This document shows positions 41,010 through 49,450 of a stretch of 64,000 nt of DNA, piece by piece. Each line of letters begins with the position of its first letter. Position 1 is the first letter of the stretch. This DNA comes from a virus. The DNA is taken from positions 17,137 through 81,136 of IMG/VR virus record IMGVR_UViG_3300048582_000084; one strand, 5' to 3'. A model generated the notes under the pieces. That model was given only the letters and a program-made list of their open reading frames with translations, was not told the DNA's origin and ran no database searches. The position numbers and the translations under genes were made by a program.

Positions 41010-43301
41010 TCAAGCTGCGATGGTGGTAGACGACGCAGCGGTAGTTTGAACGATAGCGGCAGTCTTCGCTGCGGCACGGGTTGCGTGCAACAAGTCGATA
41101 GCCTCAATGTACTCCAAGATTGGTGCGAGGTCGGCAGAAGACCCGCGAGTGAGTGTATAGTGGTCGTACTTACGCAAGATGGGGTAAGACCTGTTGCACG
41201 CCTGAATCTTACTAATCAGTGTGGCGAGCTTAGGCGAGTTGTTGACCCGAGACTGCGCCTTACTTCTCACATTGGAGACGTCGTAACCCAAATCATTAAA
41301 GGCGACGAGTGTACGCGCATAGGGTGCAGCAAGCGCATTGAGCCACTTCTCGGTGTTCTCGATCCCGAGATTCGGGATGGCGCTGTGGATATCGTAAAGA
41401 TTCCCCCGCTTGGAGTTCTGGACGACTCCCACAAGCGTCTGGTTCACACGCAACAGAGTACACCAGTTGTCTCCGCGTAGCATGTTAGCGAGAGACTGGT
41501 TTTCCCCCTCAACTGTAAGCTTGTCTTCCAGCGTAGTGACATGGGGAGCCAGGGTCGCGGACCACTCGGTCCAGCTTCCGCTGTCTTCCACACGCTTCTG
41601 GTAGACCACACTGACTACGTAGAGGGGCTTAGTTGAGTCAACGAACCCGGCAGCGTGAAGGCCATGCAGCCCATTGAGGAAGGTGCTGATTTGGGCCTTG
41701 ATTTTACGCGGACCCAAGTCTTGGATTATCGATTCGCGCATGAACACGTAGTAAGCATCACCGTCCAGTTGGACGACCTTCTCCGGTTCAAGGGCGTAGC
41801 CGTCCTTACCAAGCTTGGCTTCACGAACCTTGACCTCTTCCTTCTTCGTCGTGCCACGCTTGGGAGCGCTGGCGCGAGGCGTCATGACAGGGGCCGGTAG
41901 ATCGCGCGTCCACGTCACCATCGTCGCTGGAGGGTTGCCCATCGCATCGAGGATAGCCTTGTGGTCCGCTTCATCCGCGAGGACGAAGAGGATGGCGCTG
42001 CCGTTGTTGGCTACACGCTTGTAGTGTTCCATGATGCGGCGCCCTTCGTGGGTTGGGCGCTTCTCGGCAACAGTGAAGTAGATGGATAGGGTTTCGTTGC
42101 CGTAATCCCACAGCATCCGACTGCCGCTGGAACGCGAGTCCCCGTCGATGTAGACGGACGAGTTGAGGCGTCGCAGGCGGTAGTATTCCCAGAAGTATGG
42201 AGAGAACTTGATTCCCTTTGCGTCCAGATCAGTAATGATCCGGGACATAGAGAAGTTGTCGCAGTTCGTCGTGCCCTTCCACTTGGTGCCAGCAATCAGC
42301 CGCACCAGCGAGATGGGAAGGTTCGACTTTTGAGACAGTTCTCTAAGCTTCTTGCCCGCCTCCCAAAGCGTGGGAGCGTCCTTGATCGACTTACCGTAGT
42401 GTTCGTGGACGTCCTTGGACACGCTGTTGAGGCGTGCAACGATGTTCGCACACGTAGGGGCGTCATAGGACAGAGACTCGCGAGAGGCTGCGACGTCGAG
42501 GCTGCCAATCGGGAAGTCGATCAGCAGCGGCGCGTTCAGTAGTGCCACGTACTCAGGTGGAAGCTGACTGATCGAGGAGGCCGACAGCGGGTAGACCACG
42601 CAGCCCTGGCGAGCGCGAGCGCCGCCGTGGGACTGAAGAAGCTGCCAGCCCTTGCCAGAGGCGAGGGTAACAGGCTTCATCAACGTGATCTGGTTCCCCT
42701 CGATCTTTGGGAAGGTCGGGAACCACTGAAGAATCGAAGCCGCCTTGTCCCGGAACCCGGTGACGTCCTTCTGCTCGATGGTCATCTGGAATTCGACGCC
42801 CTGCGGCTCCGTCGAGGGCTGGCGGTCCATCAGCGCGATGCTGGGGACACCGTCCTTGGCGAAGTACGCGGTGTAGACGCGCCGTTCGCCGTCCTTCCAC
42901 ACCGTGATGGTGAAGGAATCGACCAGCGAGAACGGGGACTTCGACCCCAGGCCGAACGCGCCGACTTGGTTGTTCGACGTGTCCTTGGACGATTCGAAGA
43001 CCGTGCTGAGCAGACGCATCGTCTGTTCGTGCGTCATGGAGACGCCGAAGTCGCGAACCTTGAAGGTGGGGTCGAAGATGGTCGGCAAGCGGACGACGAA
43101 CGGGACGTCGCCCTTGCCGATTGCAAGATGCGCGTCGTAGGCGTTCGTGCAGAGTTCGCGGATAACCGCCGCGACCTTGTCGGCGTACAGCCCGTCGATC
43201 AGAATCTTGAATGCCTTACCCGACGCGCGGATCGTGAAATCGCGGGTCTCGGTCAGGTTGGCGGTCTCAAATGCGCCGCCAGTCGAAGTGTTGAGTTTCA
43301 T
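41010..43301 (-). CDS. rIIA: rIIA-like GHKL ATPase
   Basis: 763 residues, the length of T4 rIIA. The N-terminal GHKL ATP-binding fold is clear: VIRELCTNAYDAH (N box), FKVRDFGVSMTHEQ (G1) and QVGAFGLGSKSPF (G2). The rest is typical for rIIA. With rIIB it forms a membrane-associated pair that guards against prophage-type exclusion systems. Start preceded by CAGGAGCCAAACCC. 60 bp to rIIB. Confidence 0.92.
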   Translation of the reverse strand: MKLNTSTGGAFETANLTETRDFTIRASGKAFKILIDGLYADKVAAVIRELCTNAYDAHLAIGKGDVPFVVRLPTIFDPTFKVRDFGVSMTHEQTMRLLSTVFESSKDTSNNQVGAFGLGSKSPFSLVDSFTITVWKDGERRVYTAYFAKDGVPSIALMDRQPSTEPQGVEFQMTIEQKDVTGFRDKAASILQWFPTFPKIEGNQITLMKPVTLASGKGWQLLQSHGGARARQGCVVYPLSASSISQLPPEYVALLNAPLLIDFPIGSLDVAASRESLSYDAPTCANIVARLNSVSKDVHEHYGKSIKDAPTLWEAGKKLRELSQKSNLPISLVRLIAGTKWKGTTNCDNFSMSRIITDLDAKGIKFSPYFWEYYRLRRLNSSVYIDGDSRSSGSRMLWDYGNETLSIYFTVAEKRPTHEGRRIMEHYKRVANNGSAILFVLADEADHKAILDAMGNPPATMVTWTRDLPAPVMTPRASAPKRGTTKKEEVKVREAKLGKDGYALEPEKVVQLDGDAYYVFMRESIIQDLGPRKIKAQISTFLNGLHGLHAAGFVDSTKPLYVVSVVYQKRVEDSGSWTEWSATLAPHVTTLEDKLTVEGENQSLANMLRGDNWCTLLRVNQTLVGVVQNSKRGNLYDIHSAIPNLGIENTEKWLNALAAPYARTLVAFNDLGYDVSNVRSKAQSRVNNSPKLATLISKIQACNRSYPILRKYDHYTLTRGSSADLAPILEYIEAIDLLHATRAAAKTAAIVQTTAASSTTIAA

Positions 43302-43338
43302 GTTAGAGGGTTTGGCTCCTGAGTTTGGGTTGAATTAC

Positions 43339-43361
43339 AAAAAGGACCCGAAGGTCCTTTT
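43339..43361 (-). terminator. Terminator before rIIA
   Basis: Stem AAAGGACC/GGTCCTTT, T5 on the minus strand, 40 bp ahead of rIIA. Confidence 0.85.
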
Positions 43362-43368
43362 CTTGATT

Positions 43369-43393
43369 TTCTCTCTAGGAGGGTTGAGTATTC
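43369..43393. repeat. AGGGTTGAGTATTC element, copy 2
   Basis: TTCTCT then, after 5 bases, AGGGTTGAGTATTC. The whole 25-bp stretch is identical to that at 60661-60685. It follows the end of the zinc-ribbon endonuclease gene. Confidence 0.75.
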
Positions 43394-43399
43394 GGCTGC

Positions 43400-44557
43400 T
43401 CAGAGGTTTGACAGACCTCCTAAGTGTTCGACCCGTGTCCAATAATCTTTCACACTTACCGTGTGTATGTTCTTACCTTTAGCAAGTAGATAAAGAGGTT
43501 GGTCCGCTCCGAATGTACTTCTAATCGCAGTCTCTACTGCCTCTCTCAAAACACCGTTTTTCAGACAGGAAAAATGGATTCGAATAAGAGGTATTTGATT
43601 CTTAACGCAGAACGCGTCTTTTTCCCTATCTGAGGGGAGCGTTCTAGATGCCAGCCTCCCTTTCTCTCCCCATAACGGCGCACCATCAGAAAAATGCTGC
43701 TGGCCGTCGAATTCGATCATCATCCCGTCCTGTAACCTGAAATCGAATTTGCGAAGTCTTTCGCCTATTCTAACCGAAAACTCTTTCTGAAAGTTTATAC
43801 CTTCTTCGATTAGAAAATTCTCGATAATAGTCTCGCCCCTGCTCTGCTTTGGGTGACACCCAGGACAGCGCGCAGTACCTTCGTCGATAGCGGTCATTTG
43901 GCGCCTACACGGTGTTAGGCAGAGCATACATTCATAGAACCCATACACCGATCCATCGGTTCGTATAAACCTGAAGCCCATATCCGTCGCGCGAGTTTTT
44001 CGCCTGTTTTCGACGCATCTGTCACATCTGAACTCACCTCTACGGACTGAATCCCTCTTTCGGTTTACGACGAGGTCGCACTTCAGACATGCGTACTCGG
44101 ACCTAGCCCGGTCAATACGGCGGATATGCTGAAGGCCGACTTTAGCCGCCTCGTCCCGCCACCGTGTACCTTCGCATCCGGGGCACTGCACGCTGGCGCT
44201 CTTTATACACGAACGCTCGCGTTCGAATTGTTCACTACAGGTAAGGCACTCGTACAGAGCCTTCCCATGCTTTTTGTTTTCCACATAACGTAGACCGAGA
44301 CGGGCCGCTGCGTCTTCGCGCTTTAGTATCACACATGTAGGACACTTTGTTTCTCCACGTCTCATGGACGAGCGCGAGGCCGTCAGTTCAGCCGTGCAAG
44401 CGCGACACTTATACGCACCAGACGCGCTGCCTACAGATGCTATAAAATTGAAGTTGTTTGCGGCTGCTTCTTCCCGCCAAATCGCAGTTTTATTCGATCC
44501 ATTTTTAGCTGAATCGGTAAGCACATTAGGGGGTAGACCTGTCTGACATGACAGCAT
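43400..44557 (-). CDS. Zinc-ribbon, EDxHD/VSR-like endonuclease
   Basis: 385 residues. The first 240 hold four or more repeats of a CxxC...CPxC zinc-ribbon module, each about 45-55 residues (YKCRACTAEL...KCPTC; YECLTCSEQF...QCPGC; YACLKCDLVV...RCDRC; YECMLCLTPC...RCPGC). The C-terminal part is a nuclease fold with FDFRLQDGMMIEFDGQQHF and DREKDAFCVKNQIPLIRI, as in VSR-like/EDxHD phage homing endonucleases. It is lodged between the helicase and rIIA. The start overlaps the helicase end by 32 bp. Confidence 0.82.
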   Translation of the reverse strand: MLSCQTGLPPNVLTDSAKNGSNKTAIWREEAAANNFNFIASVGSASGAYKCRACTAELTASRSSMRRGETKCPTCVILKREDAAARLGLRYVENKKHGKALYECLTCSEQFERERSCIKSASVQCPGCEGTRWRDEAAKVGLQHIRRIDRARSEYACLKCDLVVNRKRDSVRRGEFRCDRCVENRRKTRATDMGFRFIRTDGSVYGFYECMLCLTPCRRQMTAIDEGTARCPGCHPKQSRGETIIENFLIEEGINFQKEFSVRIGERLRKFDFRLQDGMMIEFDGQQHFSDGAPLWGEKGRLASRTLPSDREKDAFCVKNQIPLIRIHFSCLKNGVLREAVETAIRSTFGADQPLYLLAKGKNIHTVSVKDYWTRVEHLGGLSNL

Positions 44558-45920
44558 CGATATTTGCCTGTTTCTCTACAAGTTTGTTTGCAATCGTTGC
44601 GTCCAAACTACCCCCAAGAACAAGGTAAGAAATGTTACAGGGAAGGGTTTGGCTAATCCTGTGGACGCGATCCGCACATTGTAACATGCTTGCAGGGACA
44701 TAATCCAGTTCCGCAAATACAACGGTACGGCTCTTAGTCAGCGTCAGTCCCACACCTGCGGCGCGAATCTGACCGATGAACACCATAGGTTGCCCATCCG
44801 CCTGGAACGCATCCACGGCGGGTTGCCTAAGTTTCTCGGGGGTATCTCCGGTGATGGTTACCGCATCGTCTCCGAAATGGTCCGTCAGCGCAAGAGAAAT
44901 AGCCTTATGATACGTGAAGACGACGACTTTCTCGCCCTGCTCAACAAGGTTCTCAACGAACGACACGACCATCGGGAGCTTCTTCAACGCGACTTCCTGG
45001 CGGGTCGCTGCGAGGTCGGTCATGATCTGAACGCGGTCAGGTGCCTTTTCTTTGGCGAGCCGTTCGACCTGTTCGTCGAAATCCTCGGCCTCCAGATCGA
45101 CACCGCTTTGCGCCAGTTTGGCGAATAGTTCGGCCTCACGTTTCAGCAGCTTATCGACGCCCAAACCATCAGTCGGAAGTTCGATGACGCTGTGAAGCTT
45201 CGGAGGAAGGTTCAGCAGGTCTTTGTCATGTCGAATCATGAAGGAGGCGCGCAGCTTGTCGCCAAGTTCTTCAAGGTTCGAAGCACCAGAGACGTCGAGG
45301 CCCCACGGGCTTCGCCACGCCTTGCAGTAGCGCTTGACGAACGAGAAGTAGTCCTTCCCAAGACCCTTGGGATCAGCGACCTGACAGAAATTCCACAGAT
45401 CGATGGGGCGGTTGGTCATCGGCGTGCCGGTGAGCAGCACAAGCCGCTTGTACGGAATACCAATGATCGGCTTTCGCTTCGCCTTCTTGCCGAAGATCAG
45501 CTTCGTGCGCTTCGCGTCTGGATTCTTGGCGTAGTGCGCTTCGTCCAGAACGACGAAGTCCCAGGTCTTCGCAATCAGCAGAGCGTGGTGCTTGTCAATG
45601 AGGTCGTAGTTAATAACAACGACATCGCCATCGAGAGCGACCGTCTTTGAGTTCACAATTTGCACGACTATGTGGTCATGGACCGTGTACTTGTTCCACT
45701 CTCTCTGCCAGTTCAGCTTAAGAGACGCGGGGCAGACGATAAGGACGCGCTTGGGTTGGAAGCAGTTCATCAGCGCGATAGTGCTGAAGGTCTTGCCCAA
45801 GCCTGGAGCGTCCGCTATTAAAGTTACTTTACGTCCCGCCGCGAACCGTACATTTTCGTCTTGGTGCTTCATTAGAGCGACGCCGTCGGGGAGCGGGACG
45901 ACGTAGTCGTCCGGTAGCAT
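44526..45920 (-). CDS. SNF2-type DNA helicase/ATPase
   Basis: 464 residues. Helicase motifs: ADAPGLGKTFST (I), LIVCPASLKLNWQREW (Ia), VLDEAHYAKN (II, DEAH), LLTGTPMTNRP (III), VVVFTYHKAI (IV), and GVGLTLTKSRTVVF...CADRVHRISQ (V-VI). It is a small SNF2-family translocase of the kind phages use in replication, recombination or as anti-defence motors. The start has a weak ribosome site; the end abuts the homing endonuclease. Confidence 0.92.
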   Translation of the reverse strand: MLPDDYVVPLPDGVALMKHQDENVRFAAGRKVTLIADAPGLGKTFSTIALMNCFQPKRVLIVCPASLKLNWQREWNKYTVHDHIVVQIVNSKTVALDGDVVVINYDLIDKHHALLIAKTWDFVVLDEAHYAKNPDAKRTKLIFGKKAKRKPIIGIPYKRLVLLTGTPMTNRPIDLWNFCQVADPKGLGKDYFSFVKRYCKAWRSPWGLDVSGASNLEELGDKLRASFMIRHDKDLLNLPPKLHSVIELPTDGLGVDKLLKREAELFAKLAQSGVDLEAEDFDEQVERLAKEKAPDRVQIMTDLAATRQEVALKKLPMVVSFVENLVEQGEKVVVFTYHKAISLALTDHFGDDAVTITGDTPEKLRQPAVDAFQADGQPMVFIGQIRAAGVGLTLTKSRTVVFAELDYVPASMLQCADRVHRISQTLPCNISYLVLGGSLDATIANKLVEKQANIDAVMSDRSTP

Positions 45921-45927
45921 TCCAGCC

Positions 45928-46314
45928 TTAGTTACGCCTTCGTGGGCGATGAATTGTCGTTATCTCGACACGCGCGATCCCTCGCTCCGTCATCTGGAGG
46001 CGGTCTGCGGTCCCCCGACTGACGTCGAGAATTCGCCCGCGAATGTAGGGTCCGCGATCCGTGATCGTGACAATGACGGATGTGTCATTGGCGAGATTAC
46101 GGACGTGGATGCGTGTACCGAGAGGAAGGGTGCGGTGGGCAGCCGTAAGCGCCCACTGGTTGAAAGGTTGACCATTCGCCATCAGCTTTCCGTGATGGTT
46201 TGATCCGTACCAACTAGCTGCCCCGCGCTCTCGCGCGGTCGCCTCACTTGGAGCCGACAGCAAGATCGCGGTCGCTGCGATGAGGCAGCGGAGTGTCTTG
46301 ATGCAGGTTTTCAT
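45928..46314 (-). CDS. RlpA-like exported protein
   Basis: 128 residues from the ATG at 46314, giving a signal peptide MKTCIKTLRCLIAATAILLS with a likely cut after EATA. The mature part is a double-psi beta-barrel: GAASWYGSNHHGKLMANGQPFN, AAHRTLPLGTRIHVRNLAN, VIVTITDRGPYIRGRILDVSR, with the catalytic-type Asp and His of RlpA lytic transglycosylases. It may weaken peptidoglycan at entry or lysis. No holin is next to it. Confidence 0.85.
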   Translation of the reverse strand: MKTCIKTLRCLIAATAILLSAPSEATARERGAASWYGSNHHGKLMANGQPFNQWALTAAHRTLPLGTRIHVRNLANDTSVIVTITDRGPYIRGRILDVSRGTADRLQMTERGIARVEITTIHRPRRRN

Positions 46315-46315
46315 G

Positions 46316-46338
46316 AAAAGGAACCCGCTAGGGTTCCG
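46316..46338 (-). terminator. Hairpin at the RlpA start
   Basis: Stem GGAACCC/GGGTTCC and T4 on the minus strand, ending 2 bp before the chosen start codon. Confidence 0.7.
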
Positions 46339-46349
46339 ATCCATCACCA

Positions 46350-46607
46350 TCAGGTGGTGGTGTGATACTCAACGACACGGCGCTTGGCGGCGGGCGACAG
46401 AGAGAGCGTCGCGTCCTCGATCAGGTCAAGGACGTCCTGAAGGAGTACCTCGGCTGCGAGCCTAGCGGCGTGGGCCTCGCCATTTCGTCCGTCAGCCAGA
46501 CGGACGTGCATGTTGAGGAAGCATTCATCGAGGCCTTCGTGTAGCGAATTCGATGCCATAGCCATTGCCACGGCACAGCGAAGGTCTTGCTCTGTAGTTG
46601 CGGTCAT
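46350..46607 (-). CDS. Small helical protein, unknown
   Basis: 85 residues, helical, Ala-rich (AARLAAEVLLQDVLDLIEDATL). Good ribosome site CAGGAAACAAATG. No family recognised. It lies 3' to the tRNA group. Confidence 0.6.
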   Translation of the reverse strand: MTATTEQDLRCAVAMAMASNSLHEGLDECFLNMHVRLADGRNGEAHAARLAAEVLLQDVLDLIEDATLSLSPAAKRRVVEYHTTT

Positions 46608-46649
46608 TTGTTTCCTGAGTAGGTGTCTGGATATTATATTGGTGGGGTA

Positions 46650-46738
46650 TGGTGGGCGATGTAGGATTCGAACCTACTCACTCCCTAAGGAGAACAGATT
46701 TACAGTCTGTCGCGACTCTCCAACTTCGCCGCTCGCCC
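46650..46738 (-). tRNA. tRNA-Tyr(GTA)
   Basis: Anticodon arm ACAGA-CTGTAAA-TCTGT, long variable arm, T-loop TTCGAAT and encoded CCA. Acceptor GGGCGAG/ATCGCCC has a mismatch at the seventh pair. Confidence 0.9.
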
Positions 46739-46747
46739 GAAAGGGGA

Positions 46748-46978
46748 TTAGTATTTGCGCCTGTTTGCCACCCGTTCGGCGGTTCGGTAGCACTCACCGA
46801 AGAGTGCTTGGCAGTATAGTTCTAGGCTCTTCTCGTTTCGCCACAGCGTGCGCCGCCTGGGAGATCGAGTGTTCCTTTGGGGGACAGCCACGCGCGCCAT
46901 CGCCCGATCCTGAAGAACGGTAACGAGGCACCGGAATCGGCGCTTGCGGTGCCGAGAGATTTCGTATCGGTAGATCAT
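46748..46978 (-). CDS. Small very basic protein
   Basis: 76 residues, rich in Arg (RRRTLWRNEKS). The start overlaps the DUF1289 stop (ATGA), which supports translation. No family recognised; probably binds nucleic acid. Confidence 0.5.
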   Translation of the reverse strand: MIYRYEISRHRKRRFRCLVTVLQDRAMARVAVPQRNTRSPRRRTLWRNEKSLELYCQALFGECYRTAERVANRRKY

Positions 46979-47145
46979 CGACTCAATAAATCCTTCATGA
47001 TGATGTCTCGTTCGTCGTCAGTCATACCGCCCCACTTCGCGATTTCCGCTAGGGTGCGTTTGCAGCCGATGCAGCGTTTGGTGCCGTCTTCGATGCGCTC
47101 GATCTGACATAGACGGGTGCAGGGGGAGATCATTACTAGTTCCAT
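46975..47145 (-). CDS. DUF1289 protein
   Basis: 56 residues from the ATG at 47145. ISPCTRLCQIERIEDGTKRCIGCKRTLAEIAKWGGMTDDERD is the DUF1289 signature with four Cys (metal-binding type). Bacterial members are small Fe-S or zinc proteins of unknown function. Its presence in the tRNA block suggests a host-derived cassette. Confidence 0.85.
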   Translation of the reverse strand: MELVMISPCTRLCQIERIEDGTKRCIGCKRTLAEIAKWGGMTDDERDIIMKDLLSR

Positions 47146-47151
47146 AAAAGG

Positions 47152-47174
47152 AAAAGGAGACCTTCCGGTCTCCC
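47152..47174 (-). terminator. Terminator of the tRNA array
   Basis: Stem GGAGACC/GGTCTCC (loop TTCC... closing) followed by TTTTCCTTTT on the minus strand. Confidence 0.85.
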
Positions 47175-47184
47175 CTCCACGAAC

Positions 47185-47261
47185 TGGTCTGCACGACAAG
47201 AGTTGAACTTGCGACCCTCGCGTCCCAAACGCGATGCTCTACCGGGCTGAGCTACATGCAG
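47185..47261 (-). tRNA. tRNA-Pro(TGG)
   Basis: Acceptor CTGCATG/CGTGCAG, anticodon arm TCGCG-TTTGGGA-CGCGA, T-loop TTCAACT and encoded CCA. Confidence 0.92.
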
Positions 47262-47269
47262 TAATTGAT

Positions 47270-47344
47270 TGGCTGCCCGCTGAGGGGTCGAACCTCTGCC
47301 TCAGGGACCAAAGCCCCGCGTTCTGCCAGCTAAACTATCGGGCA
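47270..47344 (-). tRNA. tRNA-Gln(TTG)
   Basis: Acceptor TGCCCGA/GCGGGCA with a mismatch at the last pair, anticodon loop CTTTGGT (TTG), T-loop TTCGACC, encoded CCA. Confidence 0.9.
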
Positions 47345-47353
47345 CTATGAAAT

Positions 47354-47447
47354 TGGCGGAAGGAGTAGGATTCGAACCTACGCGGGCACTTCACAGCACA
47401 CCGACCGCTTTCCAGGCGGTTGCAATAGTCCACTCTGCCATCCTTCC
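47354..47447 (-). tRNA. tRNA-Ser(GGA)
   Basis: Acceptor GGAAGGA/TCCTTCC, anticodon arm ACCGC-CTGGAAA-GCGGT, long variable arm typical of tRNA-Ser, discriminator G, encoded CCA. Confidence 0.93.
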
Positions 47448-47452
47448 TGAAA

Positions 47453-47528
47453 TGGCTCGGGAGGGAGGGTTCGAACCTCCAACCACGCGATTAACAGTCG
47501 CGGGCTCTGCCAGTTGAGCTACTCCCGA
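47453..47528 (-). tRNA. tRNA-Asn(GTT)
   Basis: Acceptor TCGGGAG/CTCCCGA, anticodon arm CGCGA-CTGTTAA-TCGCG, T-loop TTCGAAC, encoded CCA. Confidence 0.93.
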
Positions 47529-47532
47529 TAAT

Positions 47533-47607
47533 TGGTATCCCTAGGCGGATTTGAACCGCCGTTCTCGGATTGAAAATCCGGCGTCCTGACCACTAGACGA
47601 TAGGGAC
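47533..47607 (-). tRNA. tRNA-Glu(TTC)
   Basis: Acceptor GTCCCTA/TAGGGAT with end wobble, anticodon loop TTTTCAA (TTC), T-loop TTCAAAT, encoded CCA. Confidence 0.92.
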
Positions 47608-47610
47608 ATA

Positions 47611-47684
47611 TGGTGCCGGTTGCAGGAATCGAACCCGCGTGGCCGCGTTACAAAGGCGGTGCTTCGCCACTAAGCTAAACCGGC
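47611..47684 (-). tRNA. tRNA-Thr(TGT)
   Basis: Acceptor GCCGGTT/AACCGGC, anticodon loop TTTGTAA (TGT), T-loop TTCGATT, encoded CCA. The pair closing the anticodon loop is C-C mismatched. Note that the integration site is another Thr tRNA (GGT). Confidence 0.9.
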
Positions 47685-47715
47685 AAGAGCCCGAGTTTAT
47701 GGCCAAGGCTCAATC

Positions 47716-47726
47716 AAAGTACTTTA
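47716..47726. repeat. AAAGTACTTTA motif copy 5
   Basis: Exact AAAGTACTTTA at the stop codon of the 47724 gene, in front of the tRNA array. Confidence 0.65.
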
Positions 47727-47969
47727 CTCGGTGGTGTAAGACTCGCCGCCCGTAGTAGTGACCATCACGGTGGAGACGTAGTCGAAGCCAGCCGCGATCA
47801 GAAACCGACGGAACTGTTCAAGTACGTCGGGGAGATAGGCACCCTCAGGATGAAACGAGTCAATGTTCGCGCTGAACACCGTGACCCCGCCGCTGTTGTC
47901 GAAAGAATATGCGAAGCTGAACGCCTCGCCGCTAGTGTCCTTGCTCAGGTCGATAAGATCGTCGCCCAT
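47724..47969 (-). CDS. Small protein, unknown
   Basis: 81 residues, acidic, alpha/beta (FSFAYSFDNSGGVTVFSANIDSF, then YLPDVLEQFRRFLIAAGF). No family recognised. Between TerL and the tRNA array. Confidence 0.6.
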   Translation of the reverse strand: MGDDLIDLSKDTSGEAFSFAYSFDNSGGVTVFSANIDSFHPEGAYLPDVLEQFRRFLIAAGFDYVSTVMVTTTGGESYTTE

Positions 47970-47985
47970 AAGAAGTTCTATGTCC

Positions 47986-49386
47986 TTAGTAAATTCCGCC
48001 GAGCTTCTTCATGCCGCGTCGGATGTTGTTACCGCGCGCCCATCGGAGGGCGTGCGTGCAAGAGTCAACAATGTCGTCCTTGGTCCCGTTTGGAAATTCC
48101 AAAAGCTCGCGCTCTACCTCGGGTAGTAGTTCATGGTGCTTCGGAAGAAGTACTGCACCGCTTTCGAACAGTGGACTGACTTCGTCAAAGCGGAACTCCT
48201 TGGACTTGTTGTACGGATTGATAGCAATAAGGGGAGCAGCCATCTTGCCTTGATAGGCCTGAATGAGGCTTTTCCCCGCGCCCGCGTCTTCGATGAGAAT
48301 GGCGCTCGACTTTGTGCGGCGCGCAAACTCGTCTATCAGCTTGACCAATTCAGCAAACTCGACGCGGGCGCGGATGATATCCGTCAAAAAATACCGCTTG
48401 TCGAAGGTCTCGATCCAAGCCGTTCCCACCGTGTAGTCCGACCGGGCGTTTGCGCTGTTGGCCGTGTCGAATGACACGAAGCGCCTCTTAACCATGTTGT
48501 CGGGCGGGAGGTCTTCCCAGTAGCGAAACCAATCTTCCTTCAGTACTCCGTCCCCGTCGTGGACAGGGTTGCACTGGTACATCGTGTTCCAGATGCGGGC
48601 AGGCGTGTTTGCCTTACGAACGATCAGGGACTCGATGGTGTGGTAGTCTGGCCAGAGGGCTTCACCTTCTGCACGGCCTAGTGGGTCGTTCTCCGGATCA
48701 TCGCAGATCGCGGGGAGGATAACGGTGTCCCACTTTTCGCCGCCTCTGGTGGCTGCCTCAATGAGTTCACCGACGATGTCGGCGGGGTGGAAGCGCGTGA
48801 TGACGAGGACGATGTTGCCCCCCGGCAGAAGGCGTGGCGCGAGGTCGCCCTTCCACCACTGGCTTACCTCTTCACGGTGGGCCTTGGAGTAGGCATCCTT
48901 GATCGAAGGGTACAAGTCGTCCGCGATGATGCGCGTGCCCCGGATACCCGAGATGCCACCACCCGCCCCCTTCGCAATGTAGTGCCCTGGCGTGCCGGGG
49001 CGCTGCGGGACCAGCGTGAAGTGGTCTGAGGCTCGGCTGTCCTGCGAGATGTGGGTATTGGGGAATAGAGCCTTGTATCGGTCGGTCTGGAGGATGCCGC
49101 GCACCTTACGGGCGATGGACTTCTCAACGAAATCCTGAGTGTGGCCTGCGGCGATGATCCGCTCATGTGGATTCTGGCCAAAAATGTAGGCGGGCGCAGC
49201 AATCGAACTGTAGACCGACTTGCCGTGACCCATTGGCATGGAGACGATCAACCGGCCGTTCTCGCCGTTGATGAAGCTCGCCTCCAGCTTGTTGATCATT
49301 AGCTGATGGTGGCGCGCTGGATGCCACTCAGGGTCAACGTATTCCGCGAAAGCTGCGAGGTCTTTCGGCGCATCTTCGGCAAGCAT
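47986..49386 (-). CDS. terL: Terminase large subunit (TerL)
   Basis: About 466 residues from the ATG at 49386; the frame is open further up to 49614 but that would overlap TerS by 164 bp. The ATPase half has SMPMGHGKSVYSS (Walker A), RIIADDLYPS (Walker B) and VLVITRFHPADIVGEL (coupling motif). The nuclease half has FVSFDTANS (first Asp), ILIEDAGAGKSLIQ and DDIVDSCTHAL (last Asp). It packages DNA into the head and cuts it. The start is the less certain part. Confidence 0.92.
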   Translation of the reverse strand: MLAEDAPKDLAAFAEYVDPEWHPARHHQLMINKLEASFINGENGRLIVSMPMGHGKSVYSSIAAPAYIFGQNPHERIIAAGHTQDFVEKSIARKVRGILQTDRYKALFPNTHISQDSRASDHFTLVPQRPGTPGHYIAKGAGGGISGIRGTRIIADDLYPSIKDAYSKAHREEVSQWWKGDLAPRLLPGGNIVLVITRFHPADIVGELIEAATRGGEKWDTVILPAICDDPENDPLGRAEGEALWPDYHTIESLIVRKANTPARIWNTMYQCNPVHDGDGVLKEDWFRYWEDLPPDNMVKRRFVSFDTANSANARSDYTVGTAWIETFDKRYFLTDIIRARVEFAELVKLIDEFARRTKSSAILIEDAGAGKSLIQAYQGKMAAPLIAINPYNKSKEFRFDEVSPLFESGAVLLPKHHELLPEVERELLEFPNGTKDDIVDSCTHALRWARGNNIRRGMKKLGGIY

Positions 49387-49450
49387 CGAATTGTATTGAG
49401 ATTCGGCCCGCTCAATCAAAAAAGCCAGAGCGTCTAGCTGTCCAGCAGGC

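Noticed and set aside
45825-45836. AAAGTTACTTTA as an eighth copy of the palindrome
   Set aside because: One base is inserted at the centre, which breaks the spacing of the half-sites.
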